Positions 1-11,107 of a stretch of 64,000 bases of DNA are shown here, one piece after another (the first letter of the stretch is position 1; each line of letters starts with the position of its first letter). The translations under genes and the position numbers were made by a program. The DNA is taken from NCBI RefSeq assembly GCF_026745355.1, contig NC_079210.1, positions 18,332,271 through 18,396,270 of the forward strand. Reading direction: 5' to 3'. The stretch is from Beta vulgaris subsp. vulgaris (Eukaryota > Streptophyta > Magnoliopsida > Caryophyllales > Amaranthaceae). The notes under the pieces were generated by a model. The model ran no database searches. It was not told the DNA's origin and was given only the letters and a program-made list of their open reading frames with translations.

Positions 1-185
1 TCAAAGATGATACATGCATTCACTAGTGGGATTGGACGTTTAAGGATGGGTTAGGTTGGAGTGATAAGGACCCAATGGAAGCATGCATTGATTATTAGTG
101 TATGTGATTTGTATGTATGTGTTGAGTTATGTGAATTTTAAATTGATAATAATTTGTATATATGTATGTGTTGGGGTTTTTAGAA

Positions 186-3100
186 ATGGATCGAAGTTGG
201 ATGTATGGAAAGCGGAATACGTTGGAGTTCGTAGAAGGTGTGAATGAGTTTTGTAAACGTGCTGTAGAACATCAACAACTTACTTGCGAGGCTGAGATTT
301 ATTGTCCATGTGTTGATTGCTACAATGTGAATATGATTTCTGATATTAGGACCATAAGGGATCATCTTATCCGTCGTGGATTTAGGGCTGAGTATTATAT
401 TTGGTTATGGCATGGTGAGCAGGGAAAATATACTCAGGATAGGGTTAATGTTGATGTTGGCACTAGTAATTCATTAGAAATTGATATGTCGAATGTCGGG
501 GTTGAGAATGAAGTTGTGTAGAAGATCATGTTAGGATTGAAGGCGATGATGTAGTAGGTGATGAAAATGACAACGGAGATAATAGTGACACTGAGGATGA
601 AGAGTTTGGTGATCGAATAGGTGAGATGTTGGAAGGGGCTCGTGACCATTTTAATGAGCGGCCACGAGTGTTTGACAGTTTGTCTGAAGCTGCTGGGAAA
701 CCCCTTTATCCAGGGTGTACAAAATACACTCAATTGAGTGGGATTTTAACTCTTTTCAACATAAAAGCGAAACATAATTTGACTGATGTAGGCTTCACAG
801 AACTCTTAGAAGCTTTACATGATATGTTTCCTGAGGGTAATTTGTTACCAAAATCTACCTATTATGCCAAAAAATTAATGTGTCCTTTGGGTTTGGAATA
901 TGAGCGCATCGATGCATGTCCGAATGATTGCATGTTGTATCGAAATGAGTATGCGGACCTTTATGAATGCCCGAGGTGTGGTAAGTCCCGCTACAAATTG
1001 CCGGATGGGGTTGTGCCCGGACCGGGCAATACTGGGCCTTCTGCGAAAGTGTTGTGGTATCTTCCAGTTGTGCCAAGGTTTAGGAGGCTCTTTTCTATTA
1101 AAGAAGATGCACAAAACCTAAGATGGCATGCTGATCGCAGAAAGAAAGATGGGATGCTTAGGCATCCAGCAGATTCTCCTCAATGGAAAGCTATCGATTC
1201 CAGATATAGAGACTTTGGTCAGGAAGCTAGGAACTTGAGACTTGCATTGTGTACGGACGGAATGAATCCTTACGGTACTTTGAGTAGTCAACATAGCACT
1301 TGCCTGTTCTTTTAGTGATATATAATCTTCCTCCATGGTTGTGCATGAAGCGGAAGTATATTATGTTGTCTCTTTTAATTTCTGGGCCTAAGCAGCCGGG
1401 AAATGATATAGACATATATCTTGCACCTCTCATCGAAGATCTCAAAAAGATGTGGGACGAAGGTGTTATGGTGTTTGATGCGTATTCTAACGAAGATTTC
1501 AGGCTTCGTGCTATGCTATTCTGTACTATAAATGATTATCCTGCTTATGGGAATTTATCGGGGTATAAGGTCAAAGGGAAAAAGGCATGTCCCATTTGTG
1601 AGAATGGCATGGAGGCTACACATTTGCCACATTGTGGGAAACATGTCTATATCATTAATAGGCAATTCCTACATAGTTCTCATCCATATCGAAAGAAAAA
1701 AGCACCATTTAACGGGTTTGTTGAAAATGGTCCAGCTCCTATACCGTTAACTGGAAAAGAAGTTTATAATCGTGTTAAGGGGATGGGAACAATATTTGGT
1801 AAGGGGTTAAACCTTCGGAAGACGATGGTGTCGTTTGGAAAAAAAGAGTCTATATTCTGGAGACTTCCTTATTGGATAATTTACCAGTTAGACATTGTCT
1901 CGACGTAATGCATATTGAAAAAAATGTTTGTGATGCAATTATCGGTACTCTGTTGAATATGCCAGGAAAGACTAAGGATGGTCTTAAGGTTCGTAGAGAT
2001 ATGGAGAAATTGAAGATTCGGCCTAATTTATGGCCAAAGGTTAAGGAAAAGGCTAAGAAAGGAAAGGGAACAACAACGTATTTGCCTCCAGCTTGCTATA
2101 CATTGTCTAGGAAAGAGAAACGATTGTTCTGTGAGTGTTTATACGGTATTAAGGTTCCCACTGGATACTCATCTAACATGAGAAGACTTGTTTCCATGAC
2201 TGATCTGAAATTAATTGGGTTGAAATCTCATGACTGTCATGTGATGATGCAAGTGTTTTTGCCGATTGCAATACGCGGGATTCTTCCAAAACATGTCAGA
2301 CTTGCTATCACGAGGTTGTGTTCATTTTATAACATACCATATGCAACAAGGTACTTGATCCTGATAGGTTGGATGCTTTGCAAAAGAGGTGGTGATCACA
2401 CTTTGTCAATTTGAGATGTATTTTCCACCTTCTTTTTTTGACATTATGGTTCACTTAGTCCTTCATTTGGTAAGGGAGATTAAGCTGTGTGGTCCTGTGT
2501 TTTTAAGATGGGCATACCCTTTTGAGAGACATATGGGTTCTTTGAAAAAGAAAGTGAAGAATCCAGCAAGACCAGAGGCGAGTATTATTCAAGGAACAAT
2601 TGCCGAAGAGGTTGGAGGATATTGTTCTTCTTATTTTGCTAAGGCTGTGACGATAGGTCTTCCAAAGTCGAGACACGAGGGTAGATTAGAAGGCAAAGGT
2701 GGGGTCGGAATGCGACATATTGCACCTTCATTGGATGAGTTGCATAAAGCTCATCTTTTTGTGTTGCACCATGTTACTGAAGTTAATCCATACTTAGAAA
2801 GACATATGCGTGAATTGCGTCACAAAAATCCGTCAAAAGGGGAGAGGGCATTGATGAATGAGCATAACAGGTCGTTCATTGACTGGTTTCACAATAAAGT
2901 AATCGGTGAATTGTCTGCAAATAACCATCATGTACCTGATACAATTAAGTGGTTGGCATACGGTCCACGTGACAGTTTTAACTCCTATGAAGGATATGAT
3001 ATCAATGGTTATACCTTTTACACTGAACGTCAGGATAAGAAATCAAAGGTGGTCCAGAATTGTGGGGTTTCAACGATTGCATCATCTAGGGAGTATGCGA

Positions 3101-3563
3101 GTGCAAAGGATAAAACTCCGATTGATGCTACACAATCATATTATGGGATCATTCAAGAAATATGGGAGCTCGATTATTGTGACTTCACTATGCCTATTTT
3201 CTGATGCAAGTGGGCGGATAATAGACGTGGTTTGCAAAAGGATGAGTGCGGTTTTACTCTGGTCAATATGAGTCGTCTGCGTGACACTGAAGAACCTTTT
3301 ATCCTCGCATCGCAAGCAAAACAAGTGTTCTATGTATCTGATCCTGTAGACACTCAGTGTGCATTGTTGTTAATGGTAAAAGGCGAATTTTAGGAGTGGG
3401 TGATGTTGACGACGAAGAAGAATATGATAAGTTTGATGACATCCCCCCTTTCTCAATCCCAAATGACGATATGATGAATGTGATTGATACTGAAAATAGT
3501 TACATGCGAATGGATCACCAAGAAGGTATAACAGTCATTGAGCAACCTATTGACCAAAATTAA
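186..3563 (+). pseudogene. TNP2-type CACTA transposase, frameshifted
   Basis: This encoded the DNA-cutting transposase (Tnp2/TNPD class). Reading across frames gives, in order: a transposase-associated N-terminal domain from the ATG at 186 (MDRSWMYGKR..., with cysteines typical of PF13963), an acidic linker (about 521-620), the Transposase_21 core (626-2100; C-P-x-C pair near 970, LDVMHIEKNVCD near 1900), a DUF4218-like region (2100-2800; EMYFPPSFFDIMVHL near 2415) and a DUF4216-like region (2940-3430; WADNRRGLQKDECGF near 3215). The frame breaks near 520, 1300, 1870, 2345, 2395 and 3370, and an in-frame TGA lies at about 3203. An intron can explain at most one or two of these, so I call it a pseudogene. 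Family assignment is secure; each exact indel position is approximate. Confidence 0.92.
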
Positions 3564-4337
3564 AGGTAAAAAATGTTTATATGAGTAATTTGGCTTGTTT
3601 TGAATTTTGTTACAATGATGTGATGATGTATATTGTTTTAAATTTCGTTAACACTATATCTTGTTTCTATCTATATGCTACAGATATGGCTAGTGACGAT
3701 TCGAGCGAGCATTCATCGGATTCTGATGCCCCTTTTCACCCAGAAAAGGAGCCTGACCAGGGAGGCCAGTGATCGTGAGGCAGATGCGTTAGATGCGTGG
3801 ATGGAGAGATTTGAGCTAGAGGCTGATAGGAATGCCTTACTTGGCATTGAGGTGACAGGTGATGGGCAGCCACCCCCGTCAGGTTCGCGTTTATTTCAAT
3901 TTTTTAAACATTCATTATGTAATTTACTTGTTCGTTCTCTAATTTAATTTTCTTATTTTGATTCTTAGGTTCAGGTCAGACCACTACATATTATGGTGCA
4001 CAGGGAGCGGGAAGAAGTAAGTGGGAATCCAAAGGCAACACGAAAGAGTAAACGAGGTCCCACGAGAATCTCCACAACACAGGAGATATGGTCTTAGAGT
4101 TCGATGATTTGGGAAGACCAACAGGTAAATAGATGTATTTTATCATACTTAGCTTATTACAATTTCATATTTGGATTTTTAATTGTTTCTTTACTAGGTC
4201 CATGGCGAGCCAAGTATGGTGTTTGGATCGGTCTTTCTATACGGAAGCTGAACATCAACTGGTCATGGAGACACATTTCTCCTACCTTGTTGGATGTGAT
4301 GTGGACAGACACTATGGTAAACAACTCAAACTATTAT

Positions 4338-5440
4338 ATATACTTAGTTTAATGTATTTATAGGTAGATTTGATTCAAATACAACATATAGACTAGTTGG
4401 AACCAAAATTAGCCTTTTAGGCCATTTCGGGCCTTTTCTTCCCAAATGAATGAAAATGACTTGTTTCATGCTAGTTTAAGTTTTAAACACCTCTAACATA
4501 TCATATATACTTAGTTTGATGTATTTATAGGTAGATTTGATTGCAAATACAACATATAGACTAGTTGGAACCAAAATTAGCCCTTTTAGGCCATTTCGGG
4601 CCTTTTTTTTCCAAATGAATGAAAATGACTTGTTTCATGCTAGTTTAAGTTATAAACAACTCTAACATATCATATATACTTATTTGATGTATTTATAGGT
4701 AGATTTGATTGCAAATACAACATATAGACTAGTTGGAACCAAAATTAGCCATTTTAGGCCATTTCGGGCCTTTTTCTTCCCAAATGAATGAAAATGACTT
4801 GTTTCATGCTAGTTTAAGTTATAAACAACTCTAACATATCATATATACTTAGTTGAGTATTTATAGGTAGATTTGATTGCAAATACAACATATAGACTAG
4901 TTGGAACCAAAATTAGCCTTTTAGGCCATTTCGGGCCTTTTTCTTCCCAAATGAATGAAAATGACTTGTTTCATGCTATGTTTAAGTTGTAAACACCTCT
5001 AACATATCATATATACTTAGTTTGATGTATTTATAGGTAGATTTGATTGCAAATACAATATATAGACTAGTTGGAACCAAAATTAGCCATTTTAGGCCAT
5101 TTCGGGCCTTTTTCTTCCCAAATGAATGAAAATGACTTGTTTCATGCTAGTTTAAGTTATAAACAACTCTAACATATCATATATACTTAGTCTGATGTAT
5201 TTATAGGTAGATTTGATTGCAAATACAACATATAGACTACTTGGAACCAAAATTAGCCCTTTTAGGCCATTTCAGGCCTTTTTCTTCCCAAATGAATGAA
5301 AATGACTTGTTTCATGCTTGTTTAAGTTGTAAACACCTCTAACATATCATATATACTTAGTTTGATGTATTTATAGGTAGATTTGATTGAAAATACAACA
5401 TATAGACTAGTTGGAACCAAAATTAGTCATTTTAGCCTAT
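4338..5440 (+). repeat. ~168 bp tandem repeat array in a CACTA intron
   Basis: Seven copies, the last partial. The word GTAGATTTGATT starts at 4364, 4531, 4699, 4867, 5037, 5207 and 5377, so the period is 167-170 bp. Each unit contains GGAACCAAAATTAGCC, TTTTAGGCCATTTCGGGCC and AAATGAATGAAAATGACTTG. The array fills most of an intron between two exons of the TNPA/Ulp1 gene. It has no open reading frame. Confidence 0.95.
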
Positions 5441-6575
5441 TTTGAAAAACAGAACATGTTTCACCTTCCCGACGAGGTTCGATACAAGAAGCTCTACTTG
5501 TCTGCTCTGAACGTTAGATGGAGGGATTTTAAGAGCAAATTGGTATCTGGCTGGATAACAATGACGAGAGTTAGATCAAAGAAAGAGAAGTTAGGTGATA
5601 GTCCGCCTGACGTATACAAGCACATCAAGAAGGAGGATTGGGCCACTTTCAAAGAAAAGATGATGTCAGATCATCCTATAGTAAGTTTGTATTCTTATTA
5701 TTAACTTGGTTTTATTGATTTAAATAATATTATACTAACTTAATGTGTTTTTTTATTTTGCAGAAAAAGCGAGAAAAGGCGCTTGAGAGCGCAAAGAAGA
5801 ACACACATCATCACCACTTAGGTTAGAGGAGTTATGGAGATGCTAGAGAGTTGTGGAGGCATGAGAAATTCGGTCCACCTAGTTTTGATTCTGGATCGTC
5901 TTCTAGTACACCATCCTCCTCGGTGTCCTCCAGTTTTAACCAGGGTGATGATTGGTGGTGCGCGATGCATAAGAAAGATCCTGTTACTAAACAGAGATTC
6001 ATTCCAGATGAGGAAACAAAGAAAGCAGCTGACAAATACGTATGTATATCATTATAATTAACTTTTAGTTTGACATGAATATTTTTTCATTTATTAACTA
6101 CATTATTACTGTTAACTTGCTTTTTGGGCAGTTGGAGTACAAGGAGAAGCAAGCCAAGGGTGAGTTCATTCCGGTTCGTAACAGAGACACCCTTTTATGG
6201 CTCTTGGAGAGAAGCCAGATCATCCGGGTCGCTGTTACGGTTTTGGGGGTGTTAATGTTGGCTATACCAAGGCTTTTGAACACGTACCTCGTACGCACTA
6301 TAGGAGATCGATGAAGGAACAAGAGGAGGCACTCATACAGAAAATGAGTGAAAGGTGGAGGGAGGACATTGCCACATATATGCAGAATGTGATGATTTCA
6401 CCTTCACATCCATCTACCGGGCCATATTCTTCACCATCTGGTGGGCCATCTTCTTCTCATGTACAACCACCTACTCAGCCACCTGGGCTGTATCATTTTT
6501 TCCCTTCACCATTTGTTATGCCATCTCCTCCTACACAGCCGACTCAGCCTCCTATTCCAACATCTGCTTCACCAT

Positions 6576-6800
6576 TTCCTGGGCCATATTATGGGCCATC
6601 TCTTGGGCCATACCCTGAGCCACCTCTTGGGCCATCTCCTGGGCCACCTCTTGAGCCATCTCCTGGGCCATATCTTGGGCCATGTCCTGGGCCATCTCCT
6701 GGGCCATCTCCTGGGCCACCTCTTGGGCCACCTCCTCGACCATCTCCTGGGCCATCTCCTGGGCCACCTCTTGGGCCACCTCCTCGACCATCTCCTTGGG
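6576..6800 (+). repeat. 12-bp repeat coding for a Gly-Pro-Ser/Pro tract
   Basis: About eighteen degenerate copies of a 12-base unit (GGGCCATCTCCT / GGGCCACCTCTT) inside the exon with the ALGEKPDHPGR motif. In the coding frame the unit reads G-P-S-P or G-P-P-L, giving a proline-rich low-complexity tail. Because the unit length is divisible by three, every frame on both strands stays open; the other-frame readings are artefacts. Confidence 0.9.
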
Positions 6801-8711
6801 CCATCTCCTGAGGTAGCTGCTTCACAGCCCACTCATCTACGTACTCCATTATCTGAATCAGACACTCATTCTCCTCAGCTGAAGGTACATATAATTATTA
6901 TATATACATGTGCTTTATACAAAATATTATCTTATATACATGGCGCCCTATACAAATAATTATCATATTTACATGTGTGTTTTATTCAATAATATCAATA
7001 TTACGTGTTGCTGTTAGGACGAGGTTCCATGTCGATTGTATTTGGTAGATCCAACTAGTGGAGAGACTTGTCTAGTGGCAGATGCATATTCTTATGCTTT
7101 TGATGAGACCACTACAGTTCATGGGTCTAGAATGATGAATGATCACCTGAAAGTGAAAATTCATCGAATTATAGAGAAATATGGTCATTTGCCACTACCT
7201 GTTCCCGTCCCTGCATATGAGATCGACACTACAGCTACTGCTTTGGGTACTTGGGTGCAATGGCCAAAAAATTTAGCACAAATGTTAAGTGATGAGGTAA
7301 TTGTTCATATAGGCCTCCATTTTTGTAAATATAATAGCTTTCAATTTAAAAATTTCATAATCTTATGCCCGTTTTGAAAAATAATTATTAGGTTACACCG
7401 ACACCTAAAAAACAAAAAGGGATTTCGGAAGAGGCTGTTAGATCTTCTAGCCAGTTGCATTCATCAGCCGGTTCGGCTTCTCAGTTTAGTCCAGTTATCG
7501 ACGATCGATCGTTCTTGGACTCCCTTACTGAGGACTGCAGGGAGTTAGCAGATACGCTTGCCCTTGCCGTCGCAGACGATGATGCTGTTGGTGTTACCTT
7601 GCCGAGATCCTTGTTCCATTATTTGACAGATGATGGCACCGCTTTTCTGACCAAGGAGGATATTGGTCAGTTTTTGAGAGGAGAAATGATTAATATTTCT
7701 ATTATCCAAGTGTACATAAGGTAACAATAATCAAAGTTATGTTTTTTTTTAACATTTAATTATATGGTAGTTGTATTTTTCACATATAGTTTACTTTTGC
7801 CAATTTTTAGGGCTACGCAGTCGGACTTGGCTGGATTTGGGGATTCTATTGGACGTGTTTGTTGGATGTGTCCGCAAAGCACCGTTATGGAGTCGCATTC
7901 ATCATCGGAGGAGGTAACAAAGTACATTCTGCATGCTATGGTTGGATGCGTCGATGTAAATGCTAGTATCATGTTCGCGCCAATCTTTCAAGAGTAATAT
8001 TCTTTCTTAGTATCTACAAATATTTATTGTTGCATGATATGTGATTTTTCAAGTAATTATTGTTGTTTAATCTTTCAATAGCCAACATTGGATGCTACTT
8101 GTCATATGTCCCTTGCCTGGGATAGTTTATATCTTCGATTCTGCCAGCTATGACAAACAGCGGAAGTTAAAGCTTAAATTGCCTATGATAGTGTAAGTTG
8201 ATATATGTTTGATATACTTTATATGAATTGAGATGGTAACATTCCACAATTAAGGACTAAATCAAACAATGTTGTGTTATCTAGTGCTTTTAGGAGGTTT
8301 CGGATGAGCGGCCACAAAGTTCGTCGAGAGAAGCTTTTGTGGAAATATGTTGAGGTATGTATTGATCGAATTGCTTGATTCAGTTTAAAACTTACTTTAT
8401 TCTCATTATGCGGTAATTTTTCTCATTTTCTTATAACTTTTGATAAAGTGCCCGCAACAACAAGGAGGCACGGAGTGCGATTATTTTGTGATGCGGTACA
8501 TTTTTGACGTACTCGCTTCATATTTTGGTTTGTTGGATATGGACAAAGTAAGTTTATATAATTATTCATTTCATATTTAATATATTTTAACTATTTGATG
8601 CTAACTTTGGTAAATTATTTTCAGGTTGCTCAAACCTTTACCAAAGATCCTTATACGGAGGATCAAATCAATGAGGTGAAGAATAAGTGGGCAAGATACT
8701 TTGTTGATTAG

Positions 8712-9149
8712 TGCATTGCATAGGTTAGTTAGTTTATGTTAATATTCTTTTTTTGTTCTAACTTTAGACGAACATATACATTATTGCAACTTGTACAACC
8801 AACTTTGTAGTGATGGATTATCATGATATATAAATATTTTTGTTGGATTATTATGGAATTGTATTTATGTTGGTTGGGTTGAATATGATGTTGGTTTTTG
8901 GCTTGAATATTGGATGATGTATGTTGGAGATCATGGTGGTTGTTTGATGGATTTTTGATTTGCTTGGATGGTGGATTCGGAGATGTTATTGGTTGTTGTA
9001 CAGGTTAATTAAGTCCCTATTATGGGTTTATCCAATTTACAAACGGAGCTCTGCCGAAATTTATGCAGAAAATTTATTAGCATATTGTTGCATAGCTTCA
9101 TCAAGGTTGCATATATAGCTTCGTCTTCACTAATATATAAAAAAAAAGG
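8712..9149. other. CACTA 3' untranslated region
   Basis: No gene found. It is T-rich and lies between the stop codon of the Ulp1-like exon and the first subterminal repeat, so it is probably the 3' untranslated region and flank of the CACTA gene. Confidence 0.5.
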
Positions 9150-9523
9150 TGATATTGCTGCGGTTTCTGGCCCAGAACCGCAGCAATATTACTTTTTTTA
9201 TTATAAAAAAATAATATTGCTGCGGTTCTGGGCCAGAAACCGCAGCAATATTACTTTTTTATAATAAAAAAAGTAATATTGTTGCGGTTCTGGGCCAGGA
9301 ACCGCAACAATATTACCTTTTTGGGCCACCTTATTTCACCACAATTCCTTATATTGCTGCGGTTTGGTCATTAAAACCGCAACAATATTACGTAATATTG
9401 CTGCGGTTTTAAACCGCAGCAATATTATTAATACCTATTGTTGCGCCCTTAATTGCTGCGCGCCCTATTCCGCAGCAATAGGGCACTTTTTAACCGCAGC
9501 AAGTAGGGTTTTTTCTACTAGTG
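9150..9523. repeat. CACTA right subterminal hairpin repeats and terminal inverted repeat
   Basis: At least five inverted pairs of ATATTGCTGCGGTT with its complement AACCGCAGCAATAT (starts near 9153, 9213, 9278, 9352, 9393), and a sixth, diverged pair near 9434-9478 (TATTGTTGCGCCC... and CCGCAGCAATAGGGC). Each pair can fold as a hairpin; the loops of the first three share TCTGGGCCAGAA-like sequence that is itself palindromic. Such clusters are the binding sites for TNPA-type proteins in known CACTA elements. The terminal repeat itself is 9505-9523. Confidence 0.9.
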
Positions 9524-9689
9524 TAGCACACATTTCACAATGGATCAAATAGGTGTGATATAAACAAAGAGCATGCATAAATTTCAACGCGTCTATATGC
9601 TTACCAAGTAATGAGTGCCGAAAATAATGAAATTTCCAAGAGAATCCTGGAAAGTATGAAGAACAAACATCAAAATTTAAATAAAAAGA

Positions 9690-10440
9690 AGAAAACAATG
9701 AGTTATCCTTTTAACGGTCCTTCAATTTTAAGCTCAATCCTATCCTCAATGACTTCCATTTGTGTCTTGTGAAGGTTTAAGGAGGTCAAAGGCTCTTCCA
9801 TTGGTGAAACTTTGAGGAGAGGGAACAAGATGGGGAAAGAAGGAACCGAATCACTTTTCCTTGAAAAGGGAATATGAAGAGGAGATGTAGAAACAAAAGT
9901 CTCATCAACTACCTTTTCAACATCACTAGACTATATAGTGTAAGCTTTCTCAACAAATGATTCATCTACTCCGTGATGTTAATCAATATCCCAAAAATCA
10001 TCATCCTCATTTTTTATAATCATGTAAGAGTGATTTTGATAATTGATAATTCGACCCAACATTTCGATTGAACTTTTGTTAGATTCGACAAAGTTTTCCA
10101 TCATAGAATCACACCTTTTTAACAAGGACATATTTTAGAATAAATAAGTAGTTTACAGCTAGAGATATCTTTTAAATTAAAGAAAGTAGTAATTCCATGG
10201 TCCCACTTATAAATGTCTCTTGATAGCCACCCGAAGAAACTCTATGCTGCATCAAAGTATTGGGATTGAAATTCACCATTAAACATAAACTCCACCATTT
10301 CTCTTGTATGCATATCCAAACCCTTATACATCACCTCACCCATCTCCCAAATCTCAACTCTATACTTAGTTATAAGAATGTTCTCAAACTTTGATAATAA
10401 TTCCAAAATGGTTCATCCTCATATTGAAGAAAAAAGAAGT
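9690..10440 (-). pseudogene. LTR-retrotransposon gag remnant
   Basis: Minus-strand reading gives EPFWNYYQSLRTF (about 10430-10390), then after a frame change a stretch with MGEVMYKGLDMHTREMVEFM (about 10335-10275) and a W-rich end (SRDIYKWDHG), then MSLLKRCDSMMENFVESNKS from about 10131 down to a stop near 9693. The first part has the layout of plant Ty3/gypsy gag capsid domains (PFW...Y...L, then a ...GL...R..VE... helix); the second resembles the coiled gag C-terminus of Athila/Tat-like elements. At least three in-frame stops are present. Orientation agrees with the primer site at 11089. Family is probable, lineage uncertain. Confidence 0.55.
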
Positions 10441-11087
10441 TTGTCATTTTTTGGAATTCTCTTAAAAGAAGATAAAAATACAAATTAAAAAAAGTATATA
10501 CAAAATCATAGACTCATATAAACAACACTTACCACATAAAGTAACAACAAATAAAAAAAATCAATTCTATTCTTATAAAAAATTCCTCCTAATTACAATC
10601 AAATTGAATGAGCAAGAACAATGCAATAATGAACAAACGAATATAAAAAACAATGGACAGTGCTCGTTGAGAAAGGAAAAAGGTAAATGAAATCAAGGAG
10701 CCTAAATAGTGTTTTACAACAGTTGCTCGATTCCATGTTGAGCTAGACAATGTAATCAAACTAGATACTGAAAACCAAGAAGGCAAAGAGGTTCATCCCA
10801 TCTTGACAAACAGAGTAGCAGAAACTAGTCATAAGTATTAAGATATCACAAAAGTACAAGATCCTACACATCAGTGACAACCATATCATTCTTTGAAAAT
10901 CTAAACCAGTAGTAAACTCCGAAATAAGAAAAAAAAATTACCCTAAAGAATAGTTGTATACTGATTACTACGAAGTATATTACAAGTACACTAATAGTCT
11001 CATACCATTACTAAGCAAAAAAAAATTAAGAAAAAAAAGAATCAATTAAGCAATTTCAATCTTAAGAAAACTCTAAATAATATCACA
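10441..11087. other. No gene seen; AT-rich retrotransposon leader
   Basis: No supported coding region. Its place between a primer site and a gag remnant suggests degraded 5' leader of the minus-strand gypsy element. Confidence 0.35.
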
Positions 11088-11107
11088 ACTTCCCGACAAC
11101 GACGATA
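11088..11107 (-). other. Putative primer binding site (Asp-tRNA type)
   Basis: Read on the minus strand, TATCGTCGTTGTCGGGAAG resembles the Asp-tRNA-complementary primer site (TGGCGCCGTTGCCGGGGA-like) used by Athila/Tat gypsy elements. It lies between LTR-like sequence on its right and the gag remnant on its left, the order expected for a minus-strand element. Confidence 0.55.

Larger units (their letters stand above)
3686..8711 (+). pseudogene. CACTA TNPA-like gene fused to Ulp1 (C48) protease domain
   Basis: Multi-exon gene downstream of the transposase. Recognisable exons: 3686-3885 (acidic start MASDDSSEHSSDSD; one frameshift), ~3969-4122 (KRGPTRI and a LEFDDLGRPTG motif), ~4198-4316, ~5440-5682 (NMFHLPDEVRYKKLYL), ~5764-6040, ~6131-6810 (ALGEKPDHPGR then proline-rich repeats), ~7018-7296, ~7392-7685, ~7811-7915, ~8083-8193, ~8284-8355, ~8448-8550 and ~8624-8711. 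The last exons form a Ulp1-like cysteine protease: His in QHWMLLVI (~8085), Asp in IFDSAS (~8140), Gln in CPQQQGG and Cys in GGTECDYFVMRYI (~8476), so the catalytic set is present. The protein would bind transposon subterminal DNA (TNPA role, known for the family); the protease role is unknown. Frameshifts near 3770, 4040 and 5822 suggest it is dead. Confidence 0.82.
1..9523 (+). mobile_element. CACTA (En/Spm) transposon, right-hand part
   Basis: A large class II element that begins upstream of the window. Its right terminus is at 9523: the reverse complement of the last bases reads CACTAGTAGAAAAAACCC, the canonical CACTA terminal inverted repeat, preceded internally by clustered subterminal repeats (9150-9500). 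Inside it lie, in order on the plus strand, a TNP2-type transposase and a TNPA-like gene fused to a Ulp1-like protease, the usual two-gene content of autonomous plant CACTA elements. Both genes are damaged, so this copy looks non-functional. The three bases after the terminus (TAG, 9524-9526) would be the target duplication; the left copy is outside the window. Confidence 0.9.

Noticed and set aside
19..28. CACTAGTGGG as a possible left CACTA terminus
   Set aside because: It is not followed by the A-rich terminal consensus or by copies of the ATATTGCTGCGGTT subterminal repeat found at the right end, so the left end must lie outside the window.
6441..6959. Long open frames on both strands over the proline-rich region
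   Set aside because: All result from the 12-bp repeat, which keeps every frame open; only the frame continuous with the ALGEKPDHPGR motif is supported.
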